Positions 24,647-37,009 of a stretch of DNA of 64,000 nucleotides are shown here, piece after piece; positions within the stretch are counted from its first letter, which is position 1; every line of letters begins with the position of its first letter. The stretch covers positions 299,396,208 through 299,460,207 of the forward strand of contig OY986435.1 of assembly GCA_963920525.1 (NCBI GenBank), in the 5' to 3' direction. The position numbers and the translations under genes are program-made. The notes beneath the pieces are model-generated. The model ran no database searches, had not been told where the DNA came from, and saw only the letters and a program-made list of their open reading frames with translations. The stretch comes from Dichetophora obliterata (Eukaryota; Arthropoda; Insecta; Diptera; Sciomyzidae).

Positions 24647-24984
24647 TTCTGCGGAGATCTAAATAGAAAGGGTGTTGTATTTATTTTTTACTTAAATGCA
24701 TTGACTTTTTTATTTTAATTTAAATGTTCTTTTTAATTGAATACACAAAAAATTTAATTTGCAGGTTAATTTTACATCATCAGCGTCTCCAGATCGCCTG
24801 AAAATAAGATGCTTTCGAAAAAAGACTCTTCCGAAATGGAAAATTAAGAAAATTTCGAAACGTGGATAAAAGTTGAAAAAATTAACATTATTTTTGACCA
24901 TATTGCTGCGTGTAAAACCTAGACAAATTTTCCAAAGACGCTCATTGTGGTAAATGGTGTGTAAAATTACAATACAGACAGATA

Positions 24985-25130
24985 TTAAAAAAGTTTTAAT
25001 AGGTCGATTAGTTTGTTTGCAGTAGTGTAGCCAGTTTTGGAAACGTTTCGAGAAAAACGTCTTTAAAGTTACTCTGCTTAGTTAAATTTACTCTGGCGCA
25101 CCAGGTTTTAAGCGCTGTAGAATCTGTTTT
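24985..25130 (-). repeat. Dispersed repeat nested in the hAT relic
   Basis: Inverse copy of the repeat at 4467-4626, sharing the CAGTAGTGT and GCGCTGTAGAATCTG landmarks. Confidence 0.62.
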
Positions 25131-25417
25131 ATAAGCGGAATCGATTTATTAAAGGATAATTGAACAATAATCAATATAAAAAAAAATTGAATTTTCATAA
25201 AATTGTTGTTTAAATAGTGATTTAAAATAATTTTATGTAGGCAGTTACTGCTAAACCATATGCATATATGTATTTGTATATGTATTACAAACTATGTTAT
25301 AAGTTTCTGAGGATGTATGATTGCCAAATTTTATGTTGTTTTTCTCGTTGTTGAATTGGTACAAGTTGTACTTCTTTGTTATTTTAATTTGATACGGAAC
25401 ATGTACTATAATGGAAC

Positions 25418-25575
25418 AGAAGTAAATGTGTTGCACTTTTTGGCAAAAAACAATAACGAAATAAAAGCCTTTTTAATTTCGGGACGAAATTAAATTACAG
25501 AAGTAAATGTGTTGCACTTTTTGGCAAAAAACAGTAATGAAATAAAAGCTTTTTAATTTCGGGATGATCCCGAGA
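25418..25575 (+). repeat. Direct tandem duplication of about 79 bp
   Basis: ACAGAAGTAAATGTGTTGCA...AATTTCGGGA occurs twice head to tail with few differences. Confidence 0.9.
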
Positions 25576-26189
25576 TCCCGGGATAGTATTTTCAGATCCC
25601 GAAAAACCCGGGATCGAAAAAACTCAAAAAATTGACATCCCTAGTCGATACCAAAGAGAATTAAGAGAGGATAAAATATCTTCATTCTTCAACATTTATA
25701 TCGCACAGTGCACTGCAGTGTAACGAGGTCTATGGGATGAGGGACAAAATAGAAGGAATGATCGTAGGTAGATGAAATTAAGTATGTGTTACTATTTTAT
25801 ATATATAAAACACAAGCTTTGATCAAGATTGGTATTGCCGTTCGCCCACCTCTCATATATAATGAACAACAAAAATACAATATCTCGAGTTTTAGAAAGT
25901 GTATGAAACGCAATTAAATATTTTTTTAACTAGATTCACATTATAACCATATTAAAATTGCATGAAGATTTACCACTCCCTTCGCCCAACTCCAAAACAA
26001 AATATAGAATAAAAGAGCAACATTACGAGTTGTAAAAACTACAAAAAAGGAAATTAACTTTTTTATTTTTTTTTGGCTCACTTAATTATCATATAACTAT
26101 TTTTATATATTTAAGACTCTTAACTATAAATTTACATACAATACTTTCTTTTACAAATTTACGAATTTTTTTCCCGTAATTAATTTTGT

Positions 26190-26580
26190 CCACTTGACCG
26201 ACGTTGAAGTTCGGTCCAGGACCTCCAAATAAGATATTGAAGCCCCTGGCCAAATGTGCGAATTTTACTTCATTATTGCCCTAATTATGTAAGGTGTAGA
26301 TCATGCGAAAATTAGCTGGAGTAAAATATTTTTTGCACCGTTTTATAAACCTTTCTTTTGACACATCAGAGATACATATGATCATTCCAACGTAGATTAG
26401 ATTGGCTCCATGTGTCCATAACGTCAAGAATTGCTGATTCCTCAAGATTAACACCATTCGTAATGAGAGGAGCTAAGGGGCAATCCATCCGCTTGTGGGT
26501 TAATAGACAGCTCTGGGTCTTGTTTACATTGAACTCTACTCTATTCGCATGACCCCAACTCAAAGATTTTTTGCAGATTA
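26190..26580 (-). pseudogene. Non-LTR retrotransposon reverse-transcriptase fragment
   Basis: The minus strand encodes SWGHANRVEFNVNKTQSCLL, then LITNGVNLEES and LRWNDHMY, and after a frameshift RFIKRCKKYFTPANF...IYT. This is the thumb/C-terminal RT region of jockey/I-like elements (FNxxKTQ, the SNLRWxxH pattern, KRCKKYFTP). Stops and a frameshift near 26366 show decay; no 5' part or poly(A) tail was found. Confidence 0.83.
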
Positions 26581-29042
26581 TTAAAAAAGAGTGTCATTTA
26601 TATTTTGCTTCATTCTTTCAATCTCCATAGAGCTTTGGCATTTTTAAAATAAGTATGGATGACAAATACTGCTGTCGTCCGCGAACAAATGAACTGGGTT
26701 GTGAAACAGTATTTAGAAGCATTGAAATTTTGGTTGAGCATTAGCAAATACACACATTTAGACTCAAACTAAAATTATTTTATAAAAGTAGAAATAATCA
26801 TAAAAAAAATCATGCTATTTTTAGTAAAAAATTCACATTTATGTGTACACAATAACAATCCTATCTCACACATGCTGCCACCGGAAAATTAAAATAAAAA
26901 ATATGACAGTTATAAAAACAATAATCAAGAACGAAAAGTTCAAATAGAATTTTACTAACTATTTTAATAAAACACTCGTCACTCGCTTACCAAACAAACA
27001 CTTGGTAAAATGCCGGCTCTTTTTGCGTATGTTTTGCTTGATTTGTATGAATCACTTACTGCTAATTAGCTGTTAAGTAAACTTTTAGACATGCTCAGCA
27101 ATTATTTATTTTAATGTTTAACTTTACACGGTTTGTTTCTTTTTTTTTAACAAATTGCTGATAAATTGATTTGTTATCAACAAACAACAATGGTCTACAA
27201 ATATCATAGATAAATATATAGAAATAAATATTATGCATTAATTTATAAATACACTGTGTGAGGAAAGTATATAATCGCGGCTACGTTTGGAATTTTTTTT
27301 TTGTTTACATAAACAAACAATTTAAAACAAAATTGTTTAAAGTTCAATTTTCTTTCTTAATGAAATTTATAAACAATTAAAGTTATTTGTTTGAAACATA
27401 TTTATAGCTGCACTAGTATTTTGTTTTGCATGATACAATAAAAGCATTAAACAATTTCTAGTTAACGGAAAATTACGACGAATGTAAACTGTTTTTTTTT
27501 TTGTCTATCGTTGGCATAAATTATTTTATTTTAAATTAAATATATTCACTTTAGAGAAAATTTTTGGTTCCAACTCTTTTGGTTATTTTTTTTTTTATTA
27601 TTTCATTTTAAAAATACCATTGTACACATGATTGTTACATCTTGGTACAAAACCAAAGAAAAATTATAGTTCAGCCTTTGATCGTACTTTGGTTTGTGTT
27701 GTATAAACTTTACGATACAAGTGTCAAAAGGGACGACCTCAAACTTTCCCAAACTTACCTCGTAGGCCATAAATCCCTTGAAGAATAATCGTCTGTGAGT
27801 CCGAAAAGAATTTTGCCACCTTTAAATGATTTACTAACGAACTTTCTTACACTTTTCTCCTACCTGCATGTGGCCTCACGGTTTGCAACGCACCAATCTG
27901 GCAACGCTGATTCAGTACACGGTGGGACCACCAAAAAGTTTCAGCCAAAAATCTTAAAAATTCCGAGAGAGGAACATCTTGTGATTATATTAAGTCAAAC
28001 CTCTCAACTCCATCACAATTTTTTTTTAATTTTTAAAGTCAAAAAGTAGAAATTCTGGTATTCCGACACTTAACAATTTTTTGTATATGCTTATGTTGTA
28101 AGAATTTAAAAACATAAGGCACTTTTGTTAAATAGAATTAAACCCTGAATTTTATTGTGAAAAACATTTTTTAAAAAAAATAAATAAACTGTGTTTATCG
28201 CAATTGAGAATTCAATTTTTCATAATTTTGGCACAAATGCTAATGTTTCTTTATTTTTTTAAAACTAGTAACCAAACCTTAATTTTTTTGATCATTTTAT
28301 TTTTTAGTTAGGCACCCATTCTGGGAAGAAAGCACACTCATAGTTTTGAAAAACAATTTTTTTGGAAAAAAATTACCTTAAGCGACCTCTGGACATTTTC
28401 CAAAAAATCTGAAACAATTCTCAAAATTCTATTTGTTGACGAACTTTCAAATTCTGCTTCAGCCCTCCAAAATTTTGACAAAAAAATAAAGTTTACTAAC
28501 TAACGCTCGAGTTTAGTTTACGAAATCTTTTATTTACCTAGCAAACACCTTATTTTGACAAATTTCTCAATTTCACTAAAACTTAACTGCACAACTACAA
28601 CTCCTCAACTGCACTGGAAAGTGCACTGGTTCGTGACAACCCCTATTTTGTTATAAATTTGTAGCAGAGATGCAGTGATTGAGCGTACCCATCGTAGTGT
28701 GAGTTCACTAGCAGCAAAGAAACTTACCATTATTTTTTTCAAATTAAAATTCTATCTTTTATTTATAACATTCTTATATATGCGTAAATTTTAATAGGAT
28801 ATGTAATTTAATTATACTTATACCTTATTTAGTTCATCAAAAAGGTTATTGTATTACTTAAACAGCATAAAATTTTAAAAAGTCACTCCAATTATAAAAC
28901 CCTACGATTATTCTATGAAAATCTTTGTTACCATTGTAATACAAGAAATACCCACATATTTAAATTTCTCAACGAAAATGCAACCCAGCATTGGAATGGA
29001 ATGTCAAACGCACGAGCTAGTAAAAAAATTCTCTACTCATAA
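26581..29042. other. AT-rich stretch, no gene recognised
   Basis: The open frame at 27795-28049 (84 codons) and others show no family features. Nothing else was identified. Confidence 0.4.
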
Positions 29043-29186
29043 GGGGTCGTCCATAAACTACGTTACTGATTTTCCAGTTTTTTTTACCCCCTCCTCCCCC
29101 TGCGTTACTTTTCGTAGTGCTTTCCAAAACCCCTCCCCCCCCCATAAAGTAACGTGACATATCAAATTAATTCGTTTCGAATGATT

Positions 29187-31040
29187 ACACAGGGGAACAA
29201 AAAAGAAATTTTTTTCTGCGGCATAAGTTTTTGGAGCCAATTAAGATACATGGTATAATGAAGTTTTAATCCTATAATTTACATTGTTTGAATTGACTCT
29301 GGTTCTCGCGATAAGCCGCTATTATAAAAATTAAGGAGGTTTCATCACAGATTTTAACATAACTCCAGAACAATTAGTCTGATTTGGTAAAATAAAATAT
29401 CCAAACATCCGCAGCTAAATTGCCTCCAAGTTACATCTACAATGTTTTTTGATTAGCTGAATAGTTTCGGAAATATTCAGAAAGTTCTTCTGAAAAAAAC
29501 ATTTTTTTATGCAAAATCTAAACTTTTTTGTTATTTCATAATTCATAAAAAATCAAAAACGCAAAATCAAAATAGCTCTTGTTTGATATTAAGTTATAAG
29601 CACACATATGTTACGAAGAAAATAAGCCATATTTCATTAAAATCCATCATTTCCTATTGGATTTTTTTTTGTATTTTGGTTGCCCTTTATTAATTCAAAT
29701 CCATTTAAAATATAAATCCATTAATTTAAAAGCATTTTAGAAACTATTTCAGAATACTCTGCAGCTTTATGATTCCTCAAAAAGTTTTTGACTGCTGATA
29801 AAAAATTTATCCATGCTTCTAATTCGACCTTAGTAATGTGCTTTGTGAAAGATGCCTGCTTTTAATTTTTCCGAGCTTTGGCCAGGAAATGTTTGGCAAA
29901 TATATATGTAGCACTCGCCAATCTTATCCAATGCTTTTACATACTGTTTCTTTAGTTTAAGTTTAATATGAAGTAGTGGCAAAATTATTTTTTTCTCGAC
30001 TTATTAATGGATTTGAATGATTTTATTTATGTCTACAGTCATATTTGTTCTGGATGGCCAAACTTTCCTAGTGTAGTGCTTATTTTTCGCACGACTGTCC
30101 CATAGACAAAGAAAACATGGATATTTAGTGTAGCTACCTTGCTGACCCAATAAAAAATGAACCATTTTCAAATCAACACACTGGTGTTGAACATACACAA
30201 TTTTCTCTAAAATAAGTTTGATACTTTGATATTATTCTTTAAGTTTTGTTGAATGTGCTATCGGAATTGAAGCTAATTTGAAGCAACACACATTTTAAAC
30301 TTATTTTTGAGCTATCTATGAAGACCCATTGCATTTAAAAGTCCAGGAATATTCTAACAGTATACGATTTTCTCCTCCTTTGCAAAGTATCGAAGAATAT
30401 CTCGTTCTATAGTCCGGTAAGTTTTAACTCATACGCCAGGCTGAAGACAACGTTTTTTTTTAAGTCTTGATGCTAGAAGCTCCGCTGATTTTTTGGATAG
30501 CTTTAGATCTGGAATTTTCTCCTGTGTATTTATTTAGCAGTTTTTTATCAAAATGAAATAACATCATTAAATTTGAATTAAGGCAAAACACGCCAATAGA
30601 TTTTAATGAAATATGGCTTATTTTCTTTGTAACATATGTGTGTTTATAACTTAGTATCAAAAAAAAAGCTATTTTGACATATTTAAATTTTTATGAATTA
30701 TAAAATAATAAAAAAGTTAAAATTTTGCATAAAAAATGTTTTTTTCAGAAGAACTTTCTAAATATTTCCGAAACTATTCAGATAATCAAAAACATTGTAT
30801 ATGTAACTTAGAGGCAATTTAGCTGCGGATTTTCGAATTTTTTATTTAACCAAATCAGACTTACTGTTTTGGAGTTATGTTTAAATCTGAGATGAAACAT
30901 CCTTAATTTTTAAAATAGCGGTTTATCGCGAGAACCGGAATCAATTCAAATAATCTAAATAATAGGCTAAGATCTTTATCAATGTATATACGAAAATTGA
31001 CTACCAAATCCCATGCCGCAGAATCAGTGTTGTCCTGTGT
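29187..31040. mobile_element. Nested foldback transposon, about 1.85 kb
   Basis: ACACAGG at 29187 and CCTGTGT at 31034-31040 bound two inverted arms of about 450 bp (for example GGTTCTCGCGATAAGCCGC near 29300 against GCGGTTTATCGCGAGAACC near 30920; AATAAGCCATATTTCATTAA near 29624 against its inverse near 30605). The loop carries a decayed gene on the minus strand. Confidence 0.83.
29770..30198 (-). pseudogene. Decayed transposon-borne gene of a widespread uncharacterised animal family
   Basis: The minus strand reads VHFLLGQQGSYTKYPCFLCL WDSR-type sequence, then, past a stop, ILPLLHIKLKLKKQYVKALD, FPGQSSEKLKAGIF and, in another frame, VELEAWINFLSAVKNFL. I recognise this order from a large family of uncharacterised arthropod and Hydra proteins (KMVxFLLGQQxGYTKYPCFLCLWDSR...PPLHIKLGL...LKAGIFxGPQI) that behaves like a transposon gene. 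Its enzymatic role is not known to me. Stops and a frameshift show it is a pseudogene, and the N-terminal and C-terminal parts are cut off by the inverted arms. Confidence 0.75.
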
Positions 31041-31125
31041 TATATTTTTTGACTAGCTCTGACAATTTTCACTAGTATTAGTGACTAGTATGACTAGATA
31101 CGTTAAAGGAACAATTGGAAAAAAA

Positions 31126-31512
31126 TCAATAATTAATATCATCTGTAAAAGCTATTCCATCTGCGATCCAAGATTCGATGCTCTCAATCACTGGGATAGA
31201 AGAAGCTGGTAGCTTTGTTGAGGATTCTTCAAAATAGAATTTTTCATCGGATTCTATGTCGACCCTTTCAGGTGAATCCTCATTTCTAACGCAAGGAAAT
31301 TCACCTGGTCTTTGACAGAGTTCTGCTCCAAGTTCTGTGTTTTTGTGTAAATGCTTTCTGAAAATTGATTTATTTAAATAGCATGTTTTATTCCGATTTA
31401 TTGTAAACGATATAAACTTATGGCAATTCATAGAAGTTTTAAAAACGAAATACAAGCCGCAGGTAGGACACGACCTTGAACCGATTTCTTCTTTCTGAGA
31501 AGGACAGTACAT
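31126..31512 (-). CDS. Hypothetical 128-residue frame inside the PIF/Harbinger-like element
   Basis: Begins MYCPSQKEE and has one zinc-finger-like CPTC...H pattern at residues 16-32 (second His uncertain), then an acidic C-terminal half. It lies between the nested foldback and the right end of the outer element. It may be a DNA-binding remnant of an element-encoded protein, or chance. An overlapping plus-strand frame (31476-31715) is also open, so strand choice is unsure. Confidence 0.35.
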   Translation of the reverse strand: MYCPSQKEEIGSRSCPTCGLYFVFKTSMNCHKFISFTINRNKTCYLNKSIFRKHLHKNTELGAELCQRPGEFPCVRNEDSPERVDIESDEKFYFEESSTKLPASSIPVIESIESWIADGIAFTDDINY

Positions 31513-31893
31513 GTCATACGGTATCTCCTTTGATCAAGAACATTCAGGCCTTAACGTCAAAGCCTGTCGCAAAAGCAAAGACCCAAATTTTTCAGACGTG
31601 TGCTGAGATGGTGAAGGAATACCAAAAGGTTCCTGTGTCGAGGGAAAAGGCGGTGGAAGAAATCGTTGAAACAAAAGTTAACCATCAATTTAGACGATCA
31701 AACATAAACATGTAAGGTTAGAAATTTTTGAAATGATTGTGTTATTAATTAGAGCTTTTTTGTCGATTTTTTTAATTTTTGGTAACGTTACAATATCTTA
31801 ACACCTCCCCCCCCCTACCGTTACTTATCGTAGTGCATTTCAAAACCCCTCCCCCCTCCTAAATTGGTAACGTAGTTTATGGACGACCCCTAA

Positions 31894-32378
31894 CTTTGAA
31901 CTTCACTTCTGCTTTACGTTTTTACGGGGTGAGGTCGAAGCAAAGTATAAGCTCGAATTTAGTGCTAATTCATAAGAACTCGTTATTTCTACTCGTTTTG
32001 GGCATAAGTCTTACATATATACATATATAAATTCTTTTGATTTCATATCAGTGCACCCCAGTCTGTGCACTTTACTGCAATTGCAGTAGATGATCTACTG
32101 CGTTATTTAGCAAAATTTAATGTTCTACTGCGTCACTGCGGTCTTTTCAAATCTACTGCCATTTATTTGCAACAAACATTTCTATGGTTATTTTTGTAAT
32201 ATTTTTGGAATATGTAAGCATTGATGTCGATTATAAAAATGTTGAGTTTCAGGGGCCCATTACATCTGTATACTGTGGTCTAAGCGTGAAACAGAAGAAA
32301 GTTTTTTCGACTGCATTAAGAATTGATTTGCTATTAACGACCGTGACTGAATTTGTCTATGGCAAATATACTTTGAAT
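31894..32378. other. Spacer between two transposons
   Basis: No gene is recognised; it ends with the 8-bp target sequence of the next element. Confidence 0.4.
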
Positions 32379-34045
32379 TAGGGATGTGTAATTGCCAGCA
32401 AAAGTCGACTTCGACTTTTTCAACCGTTGAAAATGTAAAAGTCGACTAATCGACTTTTTGAACCTTTAGAAGTCGACTTTTCATTTTTTTTCGACTTTTT
32501 TTAAAATATATTTGTACCGCTTTTGTAGGGCAGTTAAGAAGCAAATGATTCAATATGAAAAATGTGTTTTATTGTTAAAAAATAAACAAAAACATGGTAC
32601 TTCAGTAAATAAATAATATAAAAAAAAACATAATATTGCAATTTCAGTTCTTATACAGATAATCAGACTTCTTATGAATAATTTTTGAATCCCGGGTAAT
32701 CGGAAAAGGGAGAGTTAATTTTCAAGACAAAGTTTAAAAACGTTTTGAAAATTATTGATGCAAATTTCTTCATCAACCATCAATGTAATATCTCTATCTG
32801 CTATCTTAAAAATGAAAACTCCCTTTTCCGATTCCCCAGGAAAAATTATTCATAATTGGGCTGAATATCAAGCCCTAATCGCCGAATCAACGTAAGCGTT
32901 ATAAACTAAATTTTGCAAGAGAAGCATTTTCCTTGTTTTTTTGTTCCTTTTTCAAAAGGAAATTCAGTTTTCATGCATTTCCAAACAAGCAAATTTTTTA
33001 TCAAGTTTTCGATCAACAGCTGGACGAGTCAAATAAAGGCGCAGCTGAGTGTGCACCCCTTTAATTTTATCAGTTGCAGAGTCCATGTTTGTTTAAACCA
33101 ACTCATCCAAAAAACATAATTTGTCATTGTTATCGGATTCTTGATTATTAGATGTCGGTTCCGCTATCACAACTTCTTAATTTGAATTTCTTGCTTGTCT
33201 CATTTCGGCATTCACAAGATCACCTAATGGAGGGAGGGGGGGGGGGGGGTAATTGTACAGTAATTATTTATGTACTGCTGCTTACGAAATTGAAAGATTG
33301 CTTGAGAACACTCACGGATATTTTGAAATGCGTATCGAGAAGTGTTAAAGAAGCGTATGGTTTTACCAATTCAATATTATAAATTTTTTTTTTGTGATTT
33401 CAATGGCAATCAGTCGTTTTAATCTCTTGCCAATTCGACTTAAAGCAGAACATTCCTCTGTTTTCTATAATAAAGAATTATTGCATTTGAGCGTAGTTTA
33501 AATATTGTGAATGTAAATTTGTATATATAAAATTAACAGCCCTATTCTCTGGCAAAGTGACAATTGTTACCCAGTATTCTTAATATTTCTATGTGTTTGT
33601 TGTAAAGTTTTTTTTTTTCAAAACAAAACTTGAAGCTGAAAAATAATAAATTTTGAAAAAATTGTCACCAGCTTTTCAAATAGTGACAATTTCATTAAAA
33701 CATTTTGTTACGCTTGTAACGTAATCAGATGATACGCAATTCTTTGTCACACTTCCACTTACAGTCTTTTTTTTTTAATTTTGCCGACCACTATTTTACA
33801 TTTATCGAATCAAGAGTTGCCAACGCAGCTTTATTTGTTGTTAAACAGCTATTTCGTTAATAGTTTAGAGAAGACAGTTCTCAGATTAGCGTTACGGTTT
33901 TTGTTTCGCATACAATGAAAAAAAGTCGAAAGTAAAAGTCGACTTTCGACTTTTTTCAATATCAAAAAGTCGATTGCCAAAAGTCGAAAATTATCAAGCA
34001 AAAGTCGACTTTCGACTTATTTCGACTTCGACTTGCACATCCCTA
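32379..34045. mobile_element. hAT-type non-autonomous transposon, 1.67 kb, intact target duplication
   Basis: Ends TAGGGATGTG and TGCACATCCCTA are near-perfect inverted repeats, flanked by a perfect 8-bp duplication CTTTGAAT (32371-32378 and 34046-34053). Both subterminal zones are arrays of AAAAGTCGACTT words in both orientations. No transposase remains. It contains a nested foldback MITE (32664-32863) and a poly-G run near 33227-33249. Confidence 0.92.
32664..32863. mobile_element. Foldback MITE, copy 2, nested in the hAT element
   Basis: Arms pair as AATCGGAAAAGGGAG against CTCCCTTTTCCGATT, with ATGAATAATTTTT near the left end against AAAAATTATTCAT near the right. Same family as 20717-20933. 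Confidence 0.8.
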
Positions 34046-34053
34046 CTTTGAAT

Positions 34054-35101
34054 CAGTAAAAATTGTGTTTCTGCAACATGCAAATATAAAGTATTTAGTT
34101 ATGTATTTAGTATTAAATGCAAATTTTAATTTTTGAGTTTTTATATAGTTTTCGATACTTCGACTAAAATTGTTAATCATCAGGACCAGTAACACTAAAC
34201 AAAGAGGTACTTGTTTTAAAGAATTACTTTCGTCAACTACGAGTATAGAAAAACTCAAAACTTAAAACTAGCGTTGAATTTTTACGACGAAAACCTAACA
34301 TAAAAAGGCCAATAACTTATAGCTATGCATATATTGGTATGTTTTTTTAGTTTATTAGTGAAAAAAAAACACAAATACTACTGCGAAAACTTAGTTTTAC
34401 TGCGTTTTTCTTTTTTTTAATTACTGCGATTTATGAATTTTCAAGTCGAAATATGGTGCACTCAATTTTCAAATAGTACTTCCTATAAGTGAACTCCCTT
34501 TGATGGGCAGACAGCACTCAAATGTTTTGATTCTCTTTATTTTCATTTCTCTCTCAGCGTAACTGATACCTGACGCACTAATGGCTTTGTTTTGCAAGCT
34601 AAGAGAAGATGACACGAAGTATTTTAAAAGCAAATAAATGCTTTAAAACGCATTTCAAACACATTCATGCATCTCTCTAATAAGTAAATAATTTGCTTAT
34701 AAATGTTTAGTACTAAAAATGTTATAAAATATTGAAACAAAAATAGTTTTTTAACGTAACGCACGCACGACCGATATAAATTGCATTTCGTCATAAATGT
34801 TCAATCCCCATTTCCAATATCACATTTCATCTTAAACATATAATCCCACCACCCTTAAATGAGTAACATATTATATGGGAAAACACCAACAACACGAGTA
34901 ACAGATTTGCTTTCAAAAGTTTTCAGAAGGAAATTTCCCCAGTACTATGTACCTAGTCTCTTGCAAAGTTTCATACATCTACCACTACTTTACGTTACAT
35001 GCAGCGAATGTGAAGAAGGAAGCAATAAAAAAAAGCAATAAAAAAAGTATAATTTCGTTATTTTCTTAACATTTTTTGTCTTCTTTGTGCATGCTGCTTT
35101 T
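34054..35101. other. AT-rich stretch, nothing recognised
   Basis: No gene or repeat pair was identified. Confidence 0.4.
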
Positions 35102-35330
35102 GTAACTGAATAGTATTGCAGCTCCGATTGATACTTTTCCTCACACAATTGTATCGATAAAGTAGTAAGGTCTACTTATTTTCCTAAATACTAACTGAAT
35201 AGTATTGTAGCTTGGTTTGATACTTTTCAGCACACAGTTACATCGAGAAAGTAGTAAGTCTGCTTACTTCCCCATGTACTGACAGATGCAAGAAGTTGCT
35301 AGACTTGATACTTTGCCGCAAACAATGGCC
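35102..35330. repeat. Tandem repeat, about 2.6 units of 86 bp
   Basis: ACTGAATAGTATTG...TTGATACTTTTC...ACAC...AAAGTAGTAAG...TACT recurs at 35106, 35192 and, more diverged, 35277. Confidence 0.8.
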
Positions 35331-35790
35331 CCATTCAGCCGAAAATTTGCTACGTAGCTACTCCACAATTTTCGGGCTGAATGAATGGTATGTATCATAA
35401 TGTGCTCAAACAATATGTTGCCCGATCGGCCGCCATCTTAGGTATCGAAAAAATTGTATGCTACTTTGGTTGAGCTGCTTATGCTCTTTTCATTTTGACA
35501 GCTAAAAAAAAATGGCTGCAATTTGTTAATTGTTGCTGAAATTGTGCTGTGAAGTGAAGATAGATAATTAATAATTATTAGAAGATTATTCTTCAATAAA
35601 GCTGTTAATTAATGATTTCTTGTGTGAAACGAATGCACACTAGTATAAACAAATTTTAGATGTTGAAAAAAACAACGAATGGCGAACAGCTGTTTGTGTA
35701 GAGTAGCAACACATTCAGAGAAAAACATCGTGAACTTAAGTAGCGCTACCATTACAGTTCACAACAGTTGTCTGCGCCGAATGTGGCCTA
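35322..35790. mobile_element. Possible MITE of the GGCCxCATTC family
   Basis: Left end ATGGCCCCATTCAGCCG and right end GCGCCGAATGTGGCC are loosely inverted. Similar words occur at 37837 and 40104. A short hairpin TCAGCCGAAAATT / AATTTTCGGGCTGA lies at 35337-35384. Boundaries are uncertain. Confidence 0.4.
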
Positions 35791-36079
35791 TGTTCATTTT
35801 GATAAACAATGCTTGAAACTTGGCAGCATTTTAAGATCAGAAAAAAAGCTAGAATTCGAGCTGGTTTTAATTTTTGTTTTTGTTTTGTGAATAAAATAGA
35901 GCCGCGCTCTAGATCAACGACCACGGGAATGCAGCTATTGAATGTTACTGTTATTGTACATATGTACATATGTATGTCCTCAAAACTTGCAAGCCATTTT
36001 TCGACAACTTGTTGGTATCCGATTAAGCTGAAATTTAGCTTACATATGTAAGTCCGGTGACAATGAAATGTTATGAAAA

Positions 36080-36310
36080 TTTTTTTTGCCACAACCCCTT
36101 TTACCGCCCACAAAGCAATAAAAATGCTATATCTCTAAAACTACTGGGTCGTTTCAGCTGAAATGTTAGCAGTAAATTTCCTTTGAGAAGAGGATAATTA
36201 AGGAAACATTTTTGCTACTCCCCCTTTTACCGCCCACAAACCAAAAAATGCTATATCTCCACGACTACTGGCTCGATTCAGCTGAAATTTTGGTAGTAAA
36301 CTTTCTTGAA
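36080..36310 (+). repeat. Tandem duplication, two units of about 130 bp
   Basis: CCCCTTTTACCGCCCACAAA...AAAATGCTATATCTC...ACTACTGG...TTCAGCTGAAAT...AGTAAA is present twice with moderate divergence. Confidence 0.85.
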
Positions 36311-36462
36311 GTTAAAATTAAAATGTGAATTTAATAACTTTTACAAACGGTATCACTCTAGATATCAATCGGAGTTAAGCTTGTGATAGCGTAATGATAA
36401 TATGAAAATAGTGCAAATAATGTAAATGGTGTAAATAATGTAAATACTTTTTAAAAAAATAA

Positions 36463-36860
36463 TAAGGCTTCTCATCTAAGCATGTAACAGACCCGTAAAC
36501 ATTGTAAACCTTGTGAACTTACATGCGCGTAAACGATCTGTCAAAATTTTGTATGGGCGTGAGTTTACATCATATCCGAGCCTATTTTGTAGTGTAAACT
36601 AGCATGTAAATCTACGTGTGTGAATGAGGGTTGTCTTTGGCGCTAATCATTAAATATTTAAAGTAGTTGAAGTAAATATGAACACGTTTTATTTATTTTT
36701 CTTTGTTATTGAAGGTTTTAAAAAGGTTTAAAATTTAAAAAAGTTATAATGTTGTCGCTGCCGCAGCTGCCATTTAGTCCACATTTACGCTATTTACACT
36801 TTATCGCTCATCAACAGTTTAAATGCTTTACATGTTTACATGCTTAGATGAGAACTCTTA
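36463..36860. mobile_element. MITE, about 400 bp
   Basis: TTCTCATCTAAGCATGTAA at the left and TTACATGCTTAGATGAGAA at the right are inverted; partial matches extend outward to TAAG / CTTA. Internal GTGTAAAC-type words recur. No coding capacity. Confidence 0.8.
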
Positions 36861-37009
36861 ATGTTTATAACGTAAGTAGTGTAAATCGTGTAAATAATGT
36901 TAATACTGTAATAAGGTTAATGGTCTAAAAAATTAAAATGCTGTAGTATTTGCTAAGTTTTGAAAATAAAATATGTTAATAATAAACCTTTAAGACTAAA
37001 AAGTAAAAA

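Larger units (their letters stand above)
24347..25643 (+). mobile_element. hAT-type transposon relic, 1.3 kb
   Basis: Ends TAGGGATGTCAA and TTGACATCCCTA are perfect inverted repeats. The outer bases GTCGATTAC and GTCGATAC are a near-perfect target duplication of hAT size with one indel. Both subterminal zones repeat CCCGGGAT words. Inside are a transposase C-terminal relic, a 79-bp direct duplication and an unrelated dispersed repeat (24985-25130). Confidence 0.86.
29043..31890. mobile_element. PIF/Harbinger-like element, 2.85 kb
   Basis: Ends begin GGGGTCGTCCATAAACTACG and finish with its exact inverse (perfect for at least 24 bp), flanked on both sides by TAA (29040-29042 and 31891-31893), the 3-bp target duplication typical of PIF/Harbinger. 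Subterminal zones share C-rich runs (CAAAACCCCTCCCCC) and CGTAGTGC. It holds a nested foldback transposon and one open frame of unknown role. Superfamily is inferred from ends only. Confidence 0.75.
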
